Shown here: positions 36,104 through 48,357 of the stretch, one piece after another
How positions within the stretch are numbered: the stretch's first letter is position 1
Layout: the number at the start of each line of letters is the position of its first letter
From: Adineta steineri
Lineage: Eukaryota; Rotifera; Eurotatoria; Adinetida; Adinetidae
Length of the DNA stretch: 64,000 nt
Direction of reading: 5' to 3'
NCBI GenBank assembly: GCA_905250115.1
Contig: CAJNOI010000068.1
Span: forward strand, 315,391-379,390
Position numbers and translations under genes: made by a program
The notes under the pieces: generated by a model
The model's input: the letters and a program-made list of their open reading frames with translations, nothing else
Told to the model about the DNA's origin: nothing
Databases searched by the model: none

Positions 36104-38423
36104 TAATATTCACGTCAATCTGGATAATATGTATATTTTACATATACCGAACCGATGCTTACATAGAAGAAATAAAGAATGAACGGTAATGAAGCGTAAC
36201 GAAGATACAAGAGAAGAATGATGAATAAAATCAATATATCTCAATGTAATGTTTTGTTAAATTGATAGAAAAAATCGTATCATATATAAAATTATTTTTC
36301 AATCAATAATTCATATATGTAAGTGTATACAATCAGTGCGCATTCAATATTTATTCATTTATTTGATTGTTTAAGTTAAAACTTTGTCGTTATGAATTAA
36401 GATAAAAAAATATGTGTATAATTTATATAATTTTTTTATCGATAAACTTGACTTTGTTGATTAAATAAGAATTCGTGCCTTGTATTGAATATATGAATGA
36501 ACGTATTACTTGTTGCTTTATAAATAAACGAAATTTTGATGCAAATGATTACAATCTCGACGTTTCCACTAATTTCAATAGTCATTAACTAGAGAAATAA
36601 CATCACCACCACCTAATGTTTTGTTTTTACTAATAAACATAAAATAATTAATTTAGTAAAAAAAAATGTTTATAAATAAACGAAATTTTAATGTGAATTT
36701 TATTCAGTGGAAACGTCGAGATTGTAATCATTTGCATCCAAATCAATCATAGAATTTCGTTTATTTGTAAATATTTTTTCGTACTAACTTAATTATTCAT
36801 TGTTTTATTTTACTTTCGATTAAAAGTTCTTACAAAAAGAGAATACATTCTCAGCAACTATTATATGTTTCGTCATACTTATTTTATAATATTTCAATTC
36901 ACAACAAATATATAGTAAACAGTAAGAAAATTTTCTTGCTTCTGATATTTATTATATATTCTATGAAATCTTAAGTAAATAATGATCCTAGACAAGAACA
37001 ACAGATATTGATATGCATTTTTTTCTTTTCTTTTTTTATCATATTACAATATTATCGTTTGTGCATTTAAATTATTTAAGTTCTTTACGTTACATATATA
37101 TCATAAAACAAGTATAAAAAACTAGAAAGAAAGATGATGTTATTTATGAATGTATGACAAAATAAAGATGTAAACCAAATTTGTAATTATAATTTAAATA
37201 ATATTTTTGTATGAAGTGCGTATAGTACTAACATCCATGTATACTGTTATGTCTGAGTTCCATTTCTAGAATAAATTGTGCTTAGAATCTATAAAACAAT
37301 TTATTAGAGCGACGTTTTATTTTGAAAATATTTACAAGGAAATATAAGTAAAGTCTTATGTATACTTTAAAACGATCAAGTTTTCAAATAAAATATTGAT
37401 TCTTTGCTTCTACGAAAAAAGAATCGAAGGGGATAAAAAAACGACGTTTTATTTCTCTTACGGCTTCAAAAAAAGTCGTTTCTTTATTTTTATCATAGTA
37501 TATTAACCTAAAAGAATCTCTATAAAACATTTCTATCTTCATTTAAATCTCATAAAAAAATTCCATGTATTTTTGGAATATACTAGAAAAGAAATGTAAA
37601 TACTCTAATTTATATACAGACACACGTTTAAATTTGAATAAGACAATAAACGAATGGATTTTACAATATAATAGTGGTGTCATTTGATGCTTTTTCTCAT
37701 CGTATAAAGACGACGCATGTGATTTATACTTTAGTTCCTATTAACCTTTCCTTGTAGGGGGATATAATTTTAAAAAATATATTTTATTACAATTAGTTTA
37801 GTATCAAATAACAGTCTATACTTCAATCAATAATTTCTTCGATCATCAAACGAATATTATCGTCCAAAATACCAAAAAACTGATGTATGAAGTCAAAGAT
37901 TAAACCATTAAGAATTTCATACAACTATCACTATTTCCTTTATTTTTAAATTATGCTCTCGATTTTCATGATAAATTCAAATCAATTTATGATAATGTAG
38001 TTAATTATAGTGACAAAAAACAATCACTTATGAATATTCGTTGATGCAAAACTGTTTATTGAGATAGTTAAAGTATCTATTTAAGATATTGTATAAAACT
38101 GGCGTGGAAAAAAAATGAAAATTGTAATAGTGAAGTTTTATCTTCAATATCACATGAGATTCCCAGAATTTTGATATGATACAAAATAATTGTTTTTATT
38201 CTTATTCAAGATACTTCGTATTTGTCTATAGATATCAATATCATACATCTAGGTCGAGTCTTGATTAAATGTAGACGAAAATAGTTTTTTTCGTAAATAA
38301 TCCGCAGACGTAAACATGTTTTTGATGTAATTTAATCGTTATAAATCACTTTTTCGATATATATATATACCTACGTAAAAGATTTGAAATAAGTTAATCA
38401 AGATCCGTGAAAAGATATTCCAA
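36104..38423. other. 2.3-kb AT-rich intergenic region with a foldback element
   Basis: No gene seen on either strand. Holds the 36519-36775 foldback element. The rest is low-complexity AT-rich sequence. Confidence 0.5.
36519..36775. mobile_element. Foldback/MITE-like element
   Basis: A perfect 33-bp inverted repeat, 36538-36570 versus 36706-36738 (GATGCAAATGATTACAATCT, then the rest). The outer arms extend through ATAAACGAAATT on both sides, with a 14-bp insertion on the right. A direct extra copy of TTTATAAATAAACGAAATTT lies inside at about 36669-36688. No coding capacity. Confidence 0.7.
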
Positions 38424-39428
38424 ATGTACTGTAATAATATTGCTTCTGTGTTTTTTATTATTGTTTGGTTATGTTCACTGGGAGAATGCGCCGTCTTACG
38501 AACATACATCAATGGTGAATATAAAAGTATGTTCATATTAAACTCTATAATTTCTAGGAATAAGTTTTCTCATTTAAAAGATAGTGTATCTGATTTGAAT
38601 TGTAATCAATATAATAATGATTATGATATTATTCGTCAGTTTCCTTTTCCACTTTTGATTAATCCAGTTGAATATGCATTCCATAAAAGTGCAGTTGTTA
38701 TGTATAAGAACAATAATGCATCAATTCAAGAAATTTATATTATGGATGAAGAAATAGTTCCATCAAGTATATTTTGTTTATCAAATCTTGAAGAATTAAC
38801 CATCATATCGACACCATTTCAAAATGGTATTATTCCTGATGCTATAGAAAATTTAAAACAACTACAACAGCTTATGATTTATGAATCACCTATTAAAAAA
38901 ATAACAGAAAAATTGGTAACACTTCCTAAACTTTTAACGTTACTTTTAAGCAATTGTTCATTAACTCATATACAAGATCTTAGTAAACTTAAAACACTTG
39001 AAATGCTTGAACTTTCAAATAATTATTTGACGCATATCAATGAAGTTCCAGATCTAGGATTATTGAAACTTGATGGAAATCTTTTCAAAGAAATACCAGT
39101 AATAAAAAATACGGACAACATTTGGTTCTTAGATATGAACAAGAATCCTTTGATAAATGCTTTACCAATTTTATCGTACAAAAATGTAAGATATATCTTT
39201 TTAGAAAATGCAACATTAACATCGATTCCACCTACAATTGATAAATTACAAAAAATTGAATATCTACTTTTAACGGATAACAAAATATCATATCTTCCAA
39301 CTAATGTACTTAATTTACCTAATCTTAAAGAATTCTCTATTAGGAATAATTTATTATCATCTGGTGATATGAAATTAATTGAAACAGCATTCAAAAAATC
39401 GCATCCAGATTTATATATATGTGTTTGA
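38424..39428 (+). CDS. Secreted leucine-rich-repeat protein
   Basis: 334 residues in one exon. Residues 1-22 form a signal peptide (ASVFFIIVWLCSLGEC). From about residue 110 onward come about 9 leucine-rich repeats of 20-24 residues (L-x-x-L-x-L-x-x-N type, for example LEMLELSNNYLTHI and IEYLLLTDNKISYLP). No TIR, kinase or transmembrane segment follows; the protein stops shortly after the last repeat with a Cys near the end. Such secreted LRR proteins act as protein-binding modules in matrix or recognition roles; no specific function is inferable. AATAAA-like signals lie about 60-90 bp after the stop. Confidence 0.8.
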   Translation: MYCNNIASVFFIIVWLCSLGECAVLRTYINGEYKSMFILNSIISRNKFSHLKDSVSDLNCNQYNNDYDIIRQFPFPLLINPVEYAFHKSAVVMYKNNNASIQEIYIMDEEIVPSSIFCLSNLEELTIISTPFQNGIIPDAIENLKQLQQLMIYESPIKKITEKLVTLPKLLTLLLSNCSLTHIQDLSKLKTLEMLELSNNYLTHINEVPDLGLLKLDGNLFKEIPVIKNTDNIWFLDMNKNPLINALPILSYKNVRYIFLENATLTSIPPTIDKLQKIEYLLLTDNKISYLPTNVLNLPNLKEFSIRNNLLSSGDMKLIETAFKKSHPDLYICV

Positions 39429-40658
39429 TGGATATTCCAAGCAAAGACATGGAACTTTTCTTATCAATGTAAAACTAAAATAATAAAAAAAGGCTTTTTC
39501 GATTATCTTATCTAATAAAATAAATTTGAATAACTTTTGCAATTGAGAGAAAAAATCAATTTGTATTATGTTGTTTTGATGATTAGTTCAGACTTTGTTG
39601 TTACTATACTGAAATGAGAAAAGAAATACTATGAAGTATCGGATTACTGTCAATCAGTGTTTGAGATTAGTAGTAAATAAATCAAGTTTGTTTGAAATTT
39701 TGGTAATATTGATTTTGATTGTCTTTATTTTTTGATGGTTGAACATTGTTTTCTGATTATTTAGTAAATATATCAGTTCAATGATGTAGACAACTGGTTA
39801 TATTTAACAAACTTATACATATATTATTTTAATTTCTTAAGTAATTTGAAATATATAGAAAGTTTTTCATTGAAAAAGATTTGTTAAAATCGATTTTCTC
39901 TTTCTAAATTCAAGTTGTCATTCATCTAGTACTGATTCATTCACAATTATCTTGAATACGAATAGCAAAGAACAAAAGATAAAATATCAGTTCAGACAAA
40001 CAATGTATATCCCTGCTCATTTAGTTCCCAGTTGGTTTTTACCGTCTGATATATATAAAGATTGGTTTCTGCTATTGATAAATCATGAAAATTACATTTA
40101 GACGTCTTACATTCTCATATCCTACAAGGGAATATCTCCAGATGTGTCTCGATGCGTATATTCTTCGTTTATTCGCTGTACTATCTCGGCTTTCGTATAT
40201 CAATTATATGCTTTCAATAATGTTTTTGATTCGAAAAGAGTACGTGATAACCTTTCGCAATCCCTAATATATTATATTTCAGTGCTTTTAACATAAACTT
40301 GATAAATATTAACAATTTTTCTTAAGTAAAAATTCATCATCTAGCAAAGCATATGAGTAGATATTTTATAAGATCTTTCAACTGTAATTTTTTACAGATA
40401 TAGTTGCATCCACTACTTGTTTCGCATTAACATTGCTGAATTATAATCATAATTGATCGAGACATGTATTCTATAACACTAATATTATATTGTTATTCTT
40501 GGTATAAAAATTAACAACAAGTACAGCACAAAATAGAGTTTCGATTTCTGTCATATACAAGATAACGTTATAAATGAATAACGAAAAAAAAAATAACTTT
40601 GAAATAATATGTCAATATTGATAATCCACTTGTATTTGTTATCTGTAATAATAGAACT
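39429..40658. other. Intergenic
   Basis: About 1.2 kb, AT-rich; a 60-codon open frame at 40085 has no family features. Nothing supported. Confidence 0.4.
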
Positions 40659-40665
40659 AAAAAAA
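40659..40665 (-). terminator. RNA polymerase III terminator of tRNA-Leu
   Basis: A run of seven T on the minus strand, 6 nt beyond the mature 3' end. Confidence 0.75.
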
Positions 40666-40670
40666 GTAGT

Positions 40671-40749
40671 GACAGCGGTGAGATTCGAACTCACGCCCTT
40701 TCGGACCGGTGCCTTAAACCGGCGCCTTAGACCGCTCGGCCACGCTGCC
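40671..40749 (-). tRNA. tRNA-Leu (anticodon AAG)
   Basis: The cloverleaf can be folded by eye. The acceptor GGCAGCG/CGCTGTC pairs with one G-T, and the D arm is GCC/GGC. The anticodon stem CCGGT/ACCGG encloses loop TTAAGGC with anticodon AAG. The variable arm is long (TCCGAAAGGGC), as required for class II leucine tRNAs, and the T arm is GTGAG-TTCGAAT-CTCAC. The internal A box (TGGCCGAGCGGTC) and B box (GAGTTCGAATCTC) are intact. The base after the acceptor is A, the leucine discriminator. No intron. Confidence 0.96.
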
Positions 40750-41879
40750 TATTTAATCCGTCAATAAAAGTAATCGAAATAATAACCGTATGACATCTAT
40801 TCTATATATATTTACAAAATAATCCATCATTTTCACATTAAAACTAATAGACAATTAAAGTAAAAGGATAGAAATTTTTTTTTATTCAAGATCATGATTA
40901 TATATAGAATTAATTTTACTTTGAAGTTTGAAAAAAAATCTTATTCCAAGAAAAAATTGATTCTAAAGTCAATAACTCAATCTCATTTATCTTTTTAAAC
41001 GAATTTTCTCTAAATGTCAGCAGACACATGTATACGAAATATTCATGCATTGATTATGATTTTGTTTTATTTTTAGAAGAACATTTTAGCAATGTTGTTT
41101 TATTCAAGGTCGATAATCGTAATCGTTGAAATAATAATAATATCGTGTGTTTTTAATTCATCTTTTTTTTTGTTCTATGGTTAGATAAAGAACAAAGGAA
41201 GTGAAGAATTAAAATCAAATACTTGATAATAACTATGTTCCGAGTAAATGAAAGATTCTTTCCGAGATATAAAAAATACAAATGAATCATCACTATTGAT
41301 TGCATATTTTTAGAAAGAGTGCCTATATTTATTCTATGACATAGATTTTTCTTGTCGATGTAATGACTCATAAGTCTTGACTATAAATGTTTTACGTCAA
41401 TCGTGTGAAGAATAACAGAAAAGAAAAAAAGCAAAATTATATTAACAAAAATGTAAGTGTCTTTAATAGATTTTATATACATTCAACTAATGTATTGTAA
41501 ATACTTACATATAGTTTTGTGTGATGTTATGTATTCTCTCATATTCTATATATTTTTCGAGAGCAAAATGTGTTATATTAATTGTTTACTTACATGGAGG
41601 AAAGTTTTAGTACTTTTTCATTGAAATAAATAAATTAGAGATGCGACAATTTAAAGATTTGCCTATTATTTTGATTTTATACCTTTCTTGATCGTATTTT
41701 AAAAACAATAATAAACGTGCAAATATTTATTTTTTACTAGTTCTTCTTTTCTTAATCGTGACACGCTGTTTTTTTTACGAACATAATTTTTATATTTTGT
41801 CTATTTATTTGCAATATTTTTTCTTTCGATTTACGTATAAAGTAATTTTTATTTTTTATTATATTGCAGTTGATCAATA
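40750..41879. other. Intergenic, AT-rich
   Basis: No gene. A possible 3' splice site (TTATATTGCAG) ends about 10 bp before the next ATG, so the following gene may have a 5'-UTR intron. Confidence 0.4.
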
Positions 41880-42749
41880 ATGGCCTCATCATCCCGAACA
41901 ATTTGTTCTGAATGTATGTCAACTGCAAATTATAAACGTAATGGTTCTAAGAAAGCCTACTGTAAATTTCATAATGATCAACATCGAAAACTTCTTGATG
42001 AACAACTCGATTGGTTAACTGTCGATCATGATGATCTTCAGCAGAAGCTCGTAGATCATGAATCAACACCCACCTATCATCCATCAATGTCTATCATAGA
42101 TAAATGGGAACAAGAGTCTATAGCACGTATTCAAAACATAGCAGTGCTTGCTCGTCGAAGACTTCTCGAAGTTTTAAATCAACATGTGGTGGAAGTGAAA
42201 GCAGAATTAAAAACATTAACACCAAAAATGCGTGACGCAAGGAATCGTATTAAACCTTTCAATGACACTAATATACAAGAATGGAAAAATTTATTACAGA
42301 ATTTGAAAAAAGTACCAGACTATCCTGTTATAAATGACGAAAGCAATATAATATACGGAGTGACTATTGATACAAAAAAGAAACAGCAAACTTTTCAATT
42401 CGATTCTAATCCTCCTGTTGAACCACATTCACCTGTTTTAATTTCTAATGCTCATAATATTTCTCCTTCGATATCAAAGAAAAACGATACTGGAGATCAA
42501 ACAACACGTGCAAGTACATCACCATCTAAGAAAAATGATGATAGTAAAAGAGTAACAATCAATAATATTACTTCGACCCGATCGCATAATATCACACCAG
42601 GAGGAGTTCTCATTATTAGAGAAGAAGAAAAGAACATTACTCCACCTGTTGTTACACCTGCCCCACGTGTTCGACGTGCTCATGCTGAAATTCCATTCGA
42701 TTCGGGAACATATTATCCGCTTCGTGGACCAGCAACTATTTACGGATAA
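41880..42749 (+). CDS. B-box-like zinc-finger coiled-coil protein (TRIM-like N-terminus), function unknown
   Basis: 289 residues. Residues 9-35 hold a short Cys/His cluster (CSEC...YCKFHNDQH) resembling a degenerate B-box. A predicted long helix/coiled coil (about 35-135; LLDEQLDWLTVDHDDLQQKL..., ARRRLLEVLNQHVVEVKAEL) follows. The second half is Ser/Pro/Thr-rich and basic, probably disordered, ending RVRRAHAEIPFDSGTYYPLRG. There is no RING and no NHL/SPRY C-terminal domain, so it is not a full TRIM. Rotifers have many such B-box/coiled-coil proteins (inference from general knowledge). It is a single exon, unless the acceptor-like sequence just upstream marks a 5'-UTR intron. Confidence 0.65.
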   Translation: MASSSRTICSECMSTANYKRNGSKKAYCKFHNDQHRKLLDEQLDWLTVDHDDLQQKLVDHESTPTYHPSMSIIDKWEQESIARIQNIAVLARRRLLEVLNQHVVEVKAELKTLTPKMRDARNRIKPFNDTNIQEWKNLLQNLKKVPDYPVINDESNIIYGVTIDTKKKQQTFQFDSNPPVEPHSPVLISNAHNISPSISKKNDTGDQTTRASTSPSKKNDDSKRVTINNITSTRSHNITPGGVLIIREEEKNITPPVVTPAPRVRRAHAEIPFDSGTYYPLRGPATIYG

Positions 42750-43187
42750 TATGAGTAATTGACATGTATCAAACATATTATTTATTCGGTAAACTTTCGA
42801 TTTTTATTAACCATACATCATATTTCAAAATTTTTGTAATAAATAAATGATATTTTTATATGAATTTGGAAATAAAGATTATAGATGTTCATATGTAATG
42901 ACGCTAAAGAATTATGGATAGCCATCTAATATACTGTAGTAATGAAGAAAATCTCTTATAAAATGATTTAAGTTTGATTTAAATCAACTTTTCCCCCTTG
43001 TACAAGTATCTACAATCTCTGACTGAATTTGTCAATCTTTCCAGTGAATACAATACTCTCATTTATTACAGACATTTTTAAACCATTATATATTTTATTT
43101 TTCAACATACTTTTATTCACACTTTAAAACTTTTTACGAACAAACAACAGAAGAACAAATTAGAATAAATTAGAACAAAAAATATAT
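42750..43187. other. Intergenic between convergent genes
   Basis: About 440 bp with nothing distinctive. The segmental duplication copy B starts at about 43105. Confidence 0.4.
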
Positions 43188-44920
43188 TTAAGTACGAGTG
43201 CCACTTCTTTGATTATTTGGAAACACTTGATTCGTATGTATACCACAAACGAGTTCTTTGAGAGAAACGATCAACTGACTTCGAAATCTTTTTGATAAAC
43301 AATAGCAATAAAATGAACTCTGAAAAAAATGAGAAGAATAAATATTTGTTTTGAAAATAAGAAGAAGATAATTTACCGCATATGGGCCATACGAGTAAGT
43401 AGCAGCAAATGAAGCAATTAATTGTTCCACTGCTCGCCTATAAGTATCTTTAACTACATTCGTTGTAACCGCTGAGTAGATTAGCCAAGCTGCATTTGGG
43501 CCATTAAAAATTAATACAGCGAATATCTGAAATAATGCCATACTAATTGTTTGCCTTGTAAGAGAAGAAAGTGTTCTCGTTACAGCGATAGTTTTCATAT
43601 GTCGCACAGTGAGATATCCAAAAATAGAGACCACTATAATAGGAATAATAGTGTTAATACAAAGAGCGGTAAAATAAGTACGATACTGAGCAAATATTGT
43701 ATTTGTTCCGATACACATGTGGGTACCTCCTACGATAACAAGATCTTGAAAGATGAAGTATGGTATCTCATGAATACACCAAAAACAAAGAGTACCAATG
43801 GCTAAATATCGTGCTATTCGAATATTACTCTTTTGTCGTACGCCAGTCGATGGAGAAGAACACATGAAAGCATCAATAGCTTGTAAGCAAATCAGAGTAT
43901 ATGTACTTTCACTATTAATATTACTAAGTCCTAGGCGAGTTTTACACCAAATCCTATTCATTAAAGTAAAATCTATTTGAAAGCCTGTAGTAAGAATTCG
44001 AGTAGTTAGACCAGCAAGAAGAATGTAGAGATCAATGAAAGTACGAACAAACATGTACAGTGAACATGCATTGTGTTTGTAATTTCTCACTTTAATGAAG
44101 ACTATGATGTTAAGAATATTTCCTAATACACCACCGATCAATAGAATAAACCCTAAAATAAGAGTTGGATATCGAAAAGCATTTTGAATTTGAAGAATTG
44201 CTAATGTAATGCTTGTGTTATTGTTGGATGACATCGTCTCGTTCCTCACAAATACTTTAATGTAATGAGTGAAGATGTTACATTCAGAACATTTTCTTTT
44301 TTATTATAGCCATTCGATAAGGAACATTATGACATAGGAAGAGAATTAGCTTTTTCTTTGCACTAGAAGTCCACTGAATTATTTCTATGAAAAAAAGAGA
44401 ATGAATTACACTCGTTTTCTGTTAAAGATTACAAAAAATCTTCGTACAAAGAATACAATCTTTTTTTTAATTAATTTGATTAGAAATGAACGTGTAGAAT
44501 AACAAAATTTATGAGAATCTACTCAAAAAAATTATTGTATCAAAGAACTGAAGAGGGTGTTAGATTTAGCAACCGGTAATTTTGACATGCGTCCGGAAGT
44601 AATCTTCTTTCATTCTTTCATTAAGTCAGCTTAAATTTTTCTCTGTCCAAATTTATTTATATCCTTATTATTTCCTAAGTCGAAGCGATGACATGAATTA
44701 ATAGGAGAAATTGATAATGAATAACAAATTTTGGATGTTTGCTAAAATTATTAATAGAATGCTTTCTTGATCATCATATGAACATTTACATATGTATTTT
44801 AATGGAGTTCATATTCACAAAATTCAGTGTCTTATCATTCGTTATAAATTACTTCAGTTGAGATAGTTCACCTCTTTATCTTGGTTAGAAGTTCTATTAA
44901 ATTGTATGATTTATATATCA
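43105..44920. repeat. Segmental duplication, copy B
   Basis: Direct copy of 25590-27390; see copy A. The coding part is best conserved, and the upstream 650 bp is still alignable. Confidence 0.8.
43188..44234 (-). CDS. Rhodopsin-like GPCR, paralogue of the 25.7-kb gene
   Basis: Exons 44234-43377 and 43319-43188 around a 57-bp intron, 329 residues. The intron is in frame and stop-free, so an unspliced reading also stays open (19 extra residues in TM7). The paralogue's intron at the same site, and the rebuilt YGPYA|SSFYCYCLSKRF junction, show that it is an intron. I chose MSSNNNTS (44234) rather than the upstream ATG at 44249 because the paralogue begins there. TM3 again ends AIDAFMCSS instead of DRY. 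Same family and probably related ligand. Confidence 0.85.
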   Translation of the reverse strand: MSSNNNTSITLAILQIQNAFRYPTLILGFILLIGGVLGNILNIIVFIKVRNYKHNACSLYMFVRTFIDLYILLAGLTTRILTTGFQIDFTLMNRIWCKTRLGLSNINSESTYTLICLQAIDAFMCSSPSTGVRQKSNIRIARYLAIGTLCFWCIHEIPYFIFQDLVIVGGTHMCIGTNTIFAQYRTYFTALCINTIIPIIVVSIFGYLTVRHMKTIAVTRTLSSLTRQTISMALFQIFAVLIFNGPNAAWLIYSAVTTNVVKDTYRRAVEQLIASFAATYSYGPYAVNYLLLIFKTNIYSSHFFQSSFYCYCLSKRFRSQLIVSLKELVCGIHTNQVFPNNQRSGTRT

Positions 44921-45692
44921 CTTTTCAATAAATGCTTGTTTTTTTTGCGGCTATATCTCGCGTTGGAAAATGACTAAAAATTAGATTATAATCGATCATT
45001 TTCTGATTAAATGTCGATTATAATGGCATGATTTTGATCAGATTTTTTATAGTTTAATCGATTTTCTCCAGAATAAAATGACTTAAAATCTTTAAAAACC
45101 TCAAAAATCGCTAGATGAAGGAATAAGTGAGGACTGGGCGGGCGAGGATAACTGTATAAGTGTGGATGATATATTAACCAGTCTCCCTCATCCACATCCA
45201 TCGATTACAACCAATTGAACCGAATAGATTTCTGCATTTGTAACAGCCATCTAATATAGTTTCCATACTTCAATACTCCTGATCTTTTAATGATTCAATT
45301 ATAATAATAAGGTATATTTTAAATTTCTTTTCCAAATCAATAACCCAAACTCGATATATCACACAACCTCTGTAATAAAGATACAAGTACAAGGGAGGTA
45401 AAGCGGTTTATGATTTTGTGATTTAAAATGATTTTTGTCTGATTTAAATCAGCCTTTCCCTCATTGAATTGTGTGCTTTGTTTTTATAACTATTCACTTT
45501 CATTTTTTACACGCTAGACTTGATTGCTATTTATTCTTTTCATTATCTTTCATTTCATTTAATCTTTTGAAAGTAACAATATGTACATAGAAAAAATTAT
45601 AGAAAATATTTGTGTAACCGATTTAGGTTATTGTTTATAATGAAAGTTAATATATGGTAATCCAATCCGAGTAATTTGAAGTGAATACCAGT
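44921..45692. other. Intergenic with one degenerate palindrome
   Basis: A degenerate telomere-like copy at 45123-45203 (AGTGAGGACTGGGCGGGCGAGG ... CCTCATCCACATCC as its two arms). No gene. Confidence 0.4.
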
Positions 45693-46745
45693 TCACTTGA
45701 AATTAGAAATTTTAGATATTGGAACAATTTGATTACGTTGTACAGTTGTTTTGAACAATATCTTTTTATAAAAATTTTGCCAAATTTTCTTGAATAATAA
45801 ATAGTTTATTTGTCGTCGAAATCGATTTGATGAGAAACAATATAAATAGAATGAACCCTAAAATAGACTTTAAATAAATTGTTTTTAATTTCTTATATAA
45901 CATACGGCATAATTGAGATAATAAAAAGTACTAGTAATATTGGTGATTAATTGTTCCACAGCAATTCGAAGTGAATCATTTGTATTATTGGATGTATTTA
46001 GAGTATATATAAAAAAAAGTCCAAAAGGAATCGAAACAATGAATAAGTATAAAACACGTATTAAAACCATTGCAGTAAGTTGTCGATCAAGTCTTCGTCT
46101 CACAATTGGTATTTGAAGTCGAATTATATGACGAACATTTCGATACGAAAGTATACTAAAAACTGATGCAGTTATAAGAGGAATGACACCATTTAAAATC
46201 GATAAATGAATAAATGAAAAATAAAATTTAAAACCTTGATTTAATATAGTACAGCCAGTTACCGATGTAATTTGATAGAATATTCCGAAAGGAATACTGT
46301 ATATAATCCAAAAGGAAATATTTATAAAAGTTAATCGTTTAGATAATGTCAATGAACTCATTTGTCTCAAACGATAATAATGACTTGTTGATAAATATTG
46401 ATCAAAAGATGAAAAACATACTGTTGTTAATGATATCATCATACATGTATGAAATATCATTGGTCTTATCTTACACCAGACAAGTGATATATTCGTTAAA
46501 TCATAATCATAAATATTAAGTTGAATTCGAGTAATAAATTCGATTAATAATGTACCACAATCAACAATTGATGCAACAATTATATAAAATATACATTGAT
46601 TATTGCGGAAGATTTTTAAAGAAGTGAAAGTAATAATGTTTAGGATATTTCCAACAAGTCCCAGAATTAAAATAATGAAACTGGAATAAATAATAAATTG
46701 TTGAGAAACGATAGTAATTATTTGTATACATGATAATGTTGACAT
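45693..46745 (-). CDS. Rhodopsin-like GPCR (spliced, TM7 intron)
   Basis: Exons 46745-45906 and 45857-45693 with a 48-bp intron (GTATGT...TTTAG) give about 334 residues. Splicing restores LNYA|GSFYLYCFSSNRFRRQ at the end of TM7, the same intron position and phase as in the 25.7- and 43.2-kb GPCRs. TM1 has GLVGNILNI. The TM3 end is SFDQYLSTS (DRY altered to DQY). An upstream in-frame ATG (46832) would add 29 residues, but MSTLSCIQ fits the short N-termini of the relatives better. Orphan peptide-type receptor. Confidence 0.8.
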
Positions 46746-48357
46746 ATCTAAATTATCCAAAAAAAAATTTATTTTTACAAATCGCTTCTGAAAAAGTGAT
46801 ACTAAGAACAAAAATCTTCTCATGAATGACATATATATACAATCGAAGAACGTAATAATAATGTCAGTAGTTTCTTATTTCTCATTGTTTATTCATTTTA
46901 TTCTCTAATGAATACTATTCAAGTATTTTCAATGATTATTATAACAGAAAATAAAATATTTATAGATGAGAGTAGCAAAATTTTATTTGTTACAATTCTT
47001 TTCTTCTCTGTCATTTTCATTGAACTAACTAATTGACGTTATTATTATAAGTAGAGTTGCACTATGATCTTGAGACGTTTTTGTTAAAGGTACTTAATGT
47101 AACGAAGTTGAAAATTATGAAAAAAAATACATTTATACTATCGACAGTCTGTTAAAACTAATTGCATTTAGTCTAGATAAAGCAAAAGTATATATAGAAA
47201 CAAATAAACGATGTTTTTCTTTATAATGATGAAGATAAAAATTCGAGATGATTCACGTTAAATAGAACGTTTTTTAGTACTGTGATATAAAATCGATATA
47301 AATATGAGTGAGTGCGGATGTCTGGTTTATCTTTACGTACATCCATTCAAGCATAAACTGGTACTATTTTCTTCTGTTGTACTCGCTCATTGAAATATTT
47401 TTTATTAATACTAGCCTACTTGACATATATATGTCTAAATTAGCTGAATTGATTTTATGAAGAACTTATCATCTCCCTATTTATCAGAGCAATTTTTTGA
47501 ATCATGCTCTGATATTATATTTATTTTGAAAAAATTAAGTACCAAATTTATTTCAGTAGAAATCTGAGGAAAGAAATATATATCAACAGTTTTTTTTCAT
47601 GTAGCTTTTCTTTTGTGTGTTGTACTTACTTTGAAATTTCATACTATTCATTGTTTTCACTTTATAATAATCGTAAGATGAAGCATGACGATGAAAATCT
47701 AAAATAAAATGAAATAATTTATAAAATAAATCAAAAAGAATTGGAAGAAAATAATAATGGTTTTAAGTAGTAGTTCTAATGAATAATATATGATAAGAAT
47801 AAGATAATAAATAAAATTATTTATTCTTTTACAAGTTATGATATAACAAAAATGTAAATGGAAAAAACTAAGTTAACCTTTCTTATTTGTCATATTTATT
47901 TTACTCTTCAACCCTATCAAGTCGGATAGTGGCAATGTATACTTGTTAATTTATCACAGTATGGAAATAAAAGATTGCATCTAAGAAGAAGAAGAAGGAC
48001 AAAATGATGAAAAATAAAATAGTAGTCACGAAGAATAATAAAGGAAGTTTAAAGCTATCGTACAAAACACAGCAGGCTACAAATAAAAAATGATTAGATG
48101 TATCTACAATTAATGACAATACCATTTTAGTAACCATATGATAAACTTCAGAAAACTTTCTTTTTATGAAAAACAATGAAGAAAGAAAATATTTTTTTTC
48201 TGTATTATTCGATCTTACTTAAATTAATATCAAAATAATACACTTCGAATAAGAACAGTTGGAAAATTAGACGAAGAATGTTTTAAACACCAAATTAATT
48301 ATATGAGACACAAAAATAAATATATCATAAGTTAACAAAAAACAATTCAAAATTGTA

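Noticed and set aside
38527..38558. Possible 32-bp GT-AG intron in the LRR gene
   Set aside because: Shorter than any other intron seen here (minimum about 44 bp), and the frame is open without splicing.
47946..48176. Minus-strand hydrophobic 76-codon frame, and 48473-48826 (117 codons)
   Set aside because: No recognisable domain, start context or homologous pattern; AT-rich chance frames.
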